Source: Candidatus Eiseniibacteriota bacterium
GTDB taxonomy: Bacteria; Joyebacterota; Joyebacteria; Joyebacterales; Joyebacteraceae
Direction: 5' to 3'
Length of the DNA stretch: 8,012 bases
NCBI GenBank assembly: GCA_030630395.1
Contig: DAOVNE010000044.1
Coordinates: forward strand, 1 to 8,012
Shown: piece by piece, positions 6,267 to 8,012 of the stretch
Layout: every line of letters begins with the position of its first letter
Position numbering within the stretch: position 1 is the first letter of the stretch
Made by a program: the position numbers and the translations under genes
Notes under the pieces: generated by a model
What the model saw: only the letters and a program-made list of their open reading frames with translations
The model's database searches: none
Told to the model about the DNA's origin: nothing

Positions 6267-7679
6267 TTAGTTGAGTTCGATCGACCGGACCTCTCCGAAA
6301 TTCGAGAGCGGCTGGTCAAAAGTATCCTCGTCCCCCACAACCATGATCGCCAGGCCGTCCGGGTGGAGATACGTCGCGGCGGCCTGCCGGACATCTTCGA
6401 GGGTCAGAGCCGTGATCGCATCGATATCGCGCTCCGGAGTATCGAGCGGTCTTCCCTCCCATTTGAGCTGGATCAGCTGGAATACCGCGCGTGATTTCGA
6501 GTCGTACTCGAAGACGAAGCTGTTGATGAAGCTGTCCCTGGCTCGCTCGAACTCGTCCTGGGTCGGCCCCTCGTCGCGCATCTCGCGGATGATATCGAGG
6601 ATGAGGGTGATGGCTCTGCCCGATGCATCGGCCCTCGTCTGAGACGAGGCGATGAACGTCCCGAAAGTCCACGGATCATCGCCGTAGCGCGAGTAGGCCG
6701 CGTACGCAAGACCCTCATCGGTTCTCACCTTCTGCGTGATCCGCGATGAGAAGCTGCCGCCGCCGAGGACGTAGTTCATTATCTGCACCGCCATGCGGTC
6801 CTCGTTGCGGCTGTTGAGACCCAGGTGACCGATCATAATGACGGCCTGGTTCAGGTCCTTGTACGCGTAGCTTACGGACGGCTCAAACGAGAGTTCCAGG
6901 GATGCATCCGGTTCAATGACTATGGTCGCCGGCTGCCATCCGACAAGCGCGTCGTCAAGCGCAGCCATGATCTCGTCGCGTGTCACGTCGCCTGAGATAC
7001 CTATGATCGCGTTGTTCGGATGGAAGAAGTCGCCGTGGAACTTCACGAGATCATCACGCGTTATGGCAGCGACCGTCTCCTCGGTCTTGTGCCAGGCCAT
7101 CGGATGATCTCCGTAGACGACCTTTCTCAGCTCCCTGATCGCGATCCTGCGCGGCTCGTCGTTCTCGCGTCTGACGTCCTCGAGCATCGTCGATCGCTTG
7201 AGCTCTATCTTCTCTTCCGGGAAGCTCGGGCTCGTCAGAAGCGCTCCCAGGATCTCCAGACAGAGATCGAGGTCTTTCTTGAGACAGTTGACATGAACCG
7301 TCGTCCTGAGATCCGAGGAGTAGATCTCGACCATCGCGGCGACGAACTCCAACTCCTCATTGATCCTCTCCGCCGGCCACTCCCCGGTTCCGCCGTTTCT
7401 GATCGCCCATGCGGCGAGTTCGTTCAGCCCGGTCTTGTCCCTCGTGGCTCTCGATGTAGGAATCAGCATGTAGATATCGACGATCGGAACCTCGCGGTCC
7501 TCCACGAAGAACCCGGTCATGTCGTTGTCAAACGAGATCTCCTCGTACTCGATCGGTTTTAGAGCGATGTCATCGAATTTGAGCTTGCTTGGGTGCTTCA
7601 CCCTGCCGGCATCGACCTGCGCAGGAAGCAGGATGATAACCGCCAGGAGAATCGTTGTGATTGTGAGTAGTCTCCTCAT
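6267..7679 (-). CDS. Secreted M16-family peptidase homologue lacking the zinc motif
   Basis: The product has 470 residues, normal for an M16B protein with two structural repeats. A signal peptide is visible (MRRLLTITT, hydrophobic core, cleavage near VDA-G at 24/25), so it should be periplasmic. The first half should carry HxxEH around 87-91, but reads TGLNELAAWAIRNG: the two histidines are replaced by Glu87 and Trp91 and the glutamate by Ala90, although Glu167 in the distal helix (MLEDVRREND) remains. The second half keeps the glycine-rich loop LGGGSFSSRI (305-314) and VRTDEGLAYAAYSRYG (318-333), features that bind substrate in M16 heterodimers. It is therefore probably the non-catalytic partner of the M16 protein encoded just upstream. 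ATG 7679 has AAGGAG 6 nt ahead, and the spacer from the upstream gene is 44 nt. Substrate unknown. Confidence 0.93.
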   Translation of the reverse strand: MRRLLTITTILLAVIILLPAQVDAGRVKHPSKLKFDDIALKPIEYEEISFDNDMTGFFVEDREVPIVDIYMLIPTSRATRDKTGLNELAAWAIRNGGTGEWPAERINEELEFVAAMVEIYSSDLRTTVHVNCLKKDLDLCLEILGALLTSPSFPEEKIELKRSTMLEDVRRENDEPRRIAIRELRKVVYGDHPMAWHKTEETVAAITRDDLVKFHGDFFHPNNAIIGISGDVTRDEIMAALDDALVGWQPATIVIEPDASLELSFEPSVSYAYKDLNQAVIMIGHLGLNSRNEDRMAVQIMNYVLGGGSFSSRITQKVRTDEGLAYAAYSRYGDDPWTFGTFIASSQTRADASGRAITLILDIIREMRDEGPTQDEFERARDSFINSFVFEYDSKSRAVFQLIQLKWEGRPLDTPERDIDAITALTLEDVRQAAATYLHPDGLAIMVVGDEDTFDQPLSNFGEVRSIELN

Positions 7680-7723
7680 CGTACACTCCTTGGTCTTGAC
7701 GGTGGTCGGTCTGATCTCACGTC

Positions 7724-8012
7724 CTAGCTCGGATCTGCGTCGGTCTTCTCTCCGCCGCCTTGCTCATCCAGCATCCGCGCCCACAGTTCCTCCGCGAGCT
7801 TCTGTCTCTCCTGATCGCTCATGGACTGGAACCGCATCATGAGATCGCGCTGCTCCTCCTCCGGAAGCGAGGTCATCACCCACTGCATGAGCACACGCAT
7901 GTCGACCTCGTCACCACGCTCCCCACCATCCTCGGAAGCGGTCTCGACGAGCCAACCAACCGTCCTGTTCTCCTCAATGAAATACTCGTTCGCGACACGA
8001 ACGACATCATCC
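7724..8012 (-). CDS. C-terminus of an M16 peptidase, probably the catalytic partner, 5' end missing
   Basis: Reading the minus strand from 8011 gives 95 residues ending in TAG at 7726-7724. The first twenty or so, VVRVANEYFIEENRTVGWLV, match the usual end of an M16 peptidase (a helix with VanxYl, then an NRTVG strand). Family members normally stop shortly after this. Here about 70 more residues follow: an acidic linker (EDGGERGDEVD), then a strongly helical stretch (LMQWVMTSLPEEEQRDLMM, then MSDQERQKLAEELWARMLDE) and a polar tail. Since the next gene has lost its zinc ligands, this gene presumably supplies the HxxEH site, but that part is outside the window. The two genes are likely one transcript. 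Confidence 0.8.
   Translation of the reverse strand, partial: DDVVRVANEYFIEENRTVGWLVETASEDGGERGDEVDMRVLMQWVMTSLPEEEQRDLMMRFQSMSDQERQKLAEELWARMLDEQGGGEKTDADPS

Noticed and set aside
1..8012. Search for CRISPR arrays, tRNA or rRNA genes, insertion sequences and attachment sites
   Set aside because: No regularly spaced repeats, tRNA-like cloverleaf, transposase or flanking direct repeats were noticed by eye.

Overview
The window is a G+C-rich bacterial segment in which every supported gene lies on the minus strand, so it reads from high to low coordinates. The organism looks like a diderm. One gene has a lipobox, another encodes a probable outer-membrane beta-barrel, and two more encode exported proteins. 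Strong GGAGG-type Shine-Dalgarno sequences precede most starts, including GTG and TTG starts, which argues against Bacteroidota. LVIVD-repeat lipoproteins and tandem M16 peptidases would suit an uncultured FCB-type lineage, but that placement is a guess.

Region 1 (8012 to 6267) is a pair of M16-family peptidase genes 44 nt apart. The first, cut by the window edge, ends as an M16 C-terminal domain followed by an unusual charged helical tail. The second is a complete secreted M16 homologue whose zinc motif has decayed. It is probably the non-catalytic partner of a heterodimer.

Region 2 (6266 to 6032, 235 nt) is non-coding. It holds a strong hairpin just after the M16 stop, a candidate promoter overlapping that hairpin, and a second inverted repeat in the presumed leader of the next operon.

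Region 3 (6031 to 1) is a tightly packed six-gene block. It begins with three recognisable poly-gamma-glutamate genes: the ligase pgsB, the membrane protein pgsC, and the TIGR04332-type protein sometimes called pgsW. Three envelope genes follow: an exported protein with two copies of an unrecognised beta-rich module, a protein with one more copy of that module fused to a probable outer-membrane barrel, and a long-leader lipoprotein with LVIVD-type propeller repeats that runs off the window. Four of the five junctions overlap (4, 20, 11 and 8 nt); the fifth is a 78-nt gap.

The main hypothesis is that the last three genes are outer-envelope export, anchoring or sensing parts of a Gram-negative polyglutamate system. 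No capA/pgsA homologue is visible in the window. A very good sigma70-like promoter (TTGACT, 17 nt, TATAAT) lies on the start of the LVIVD gene, so that gene may also be expressed on its own.
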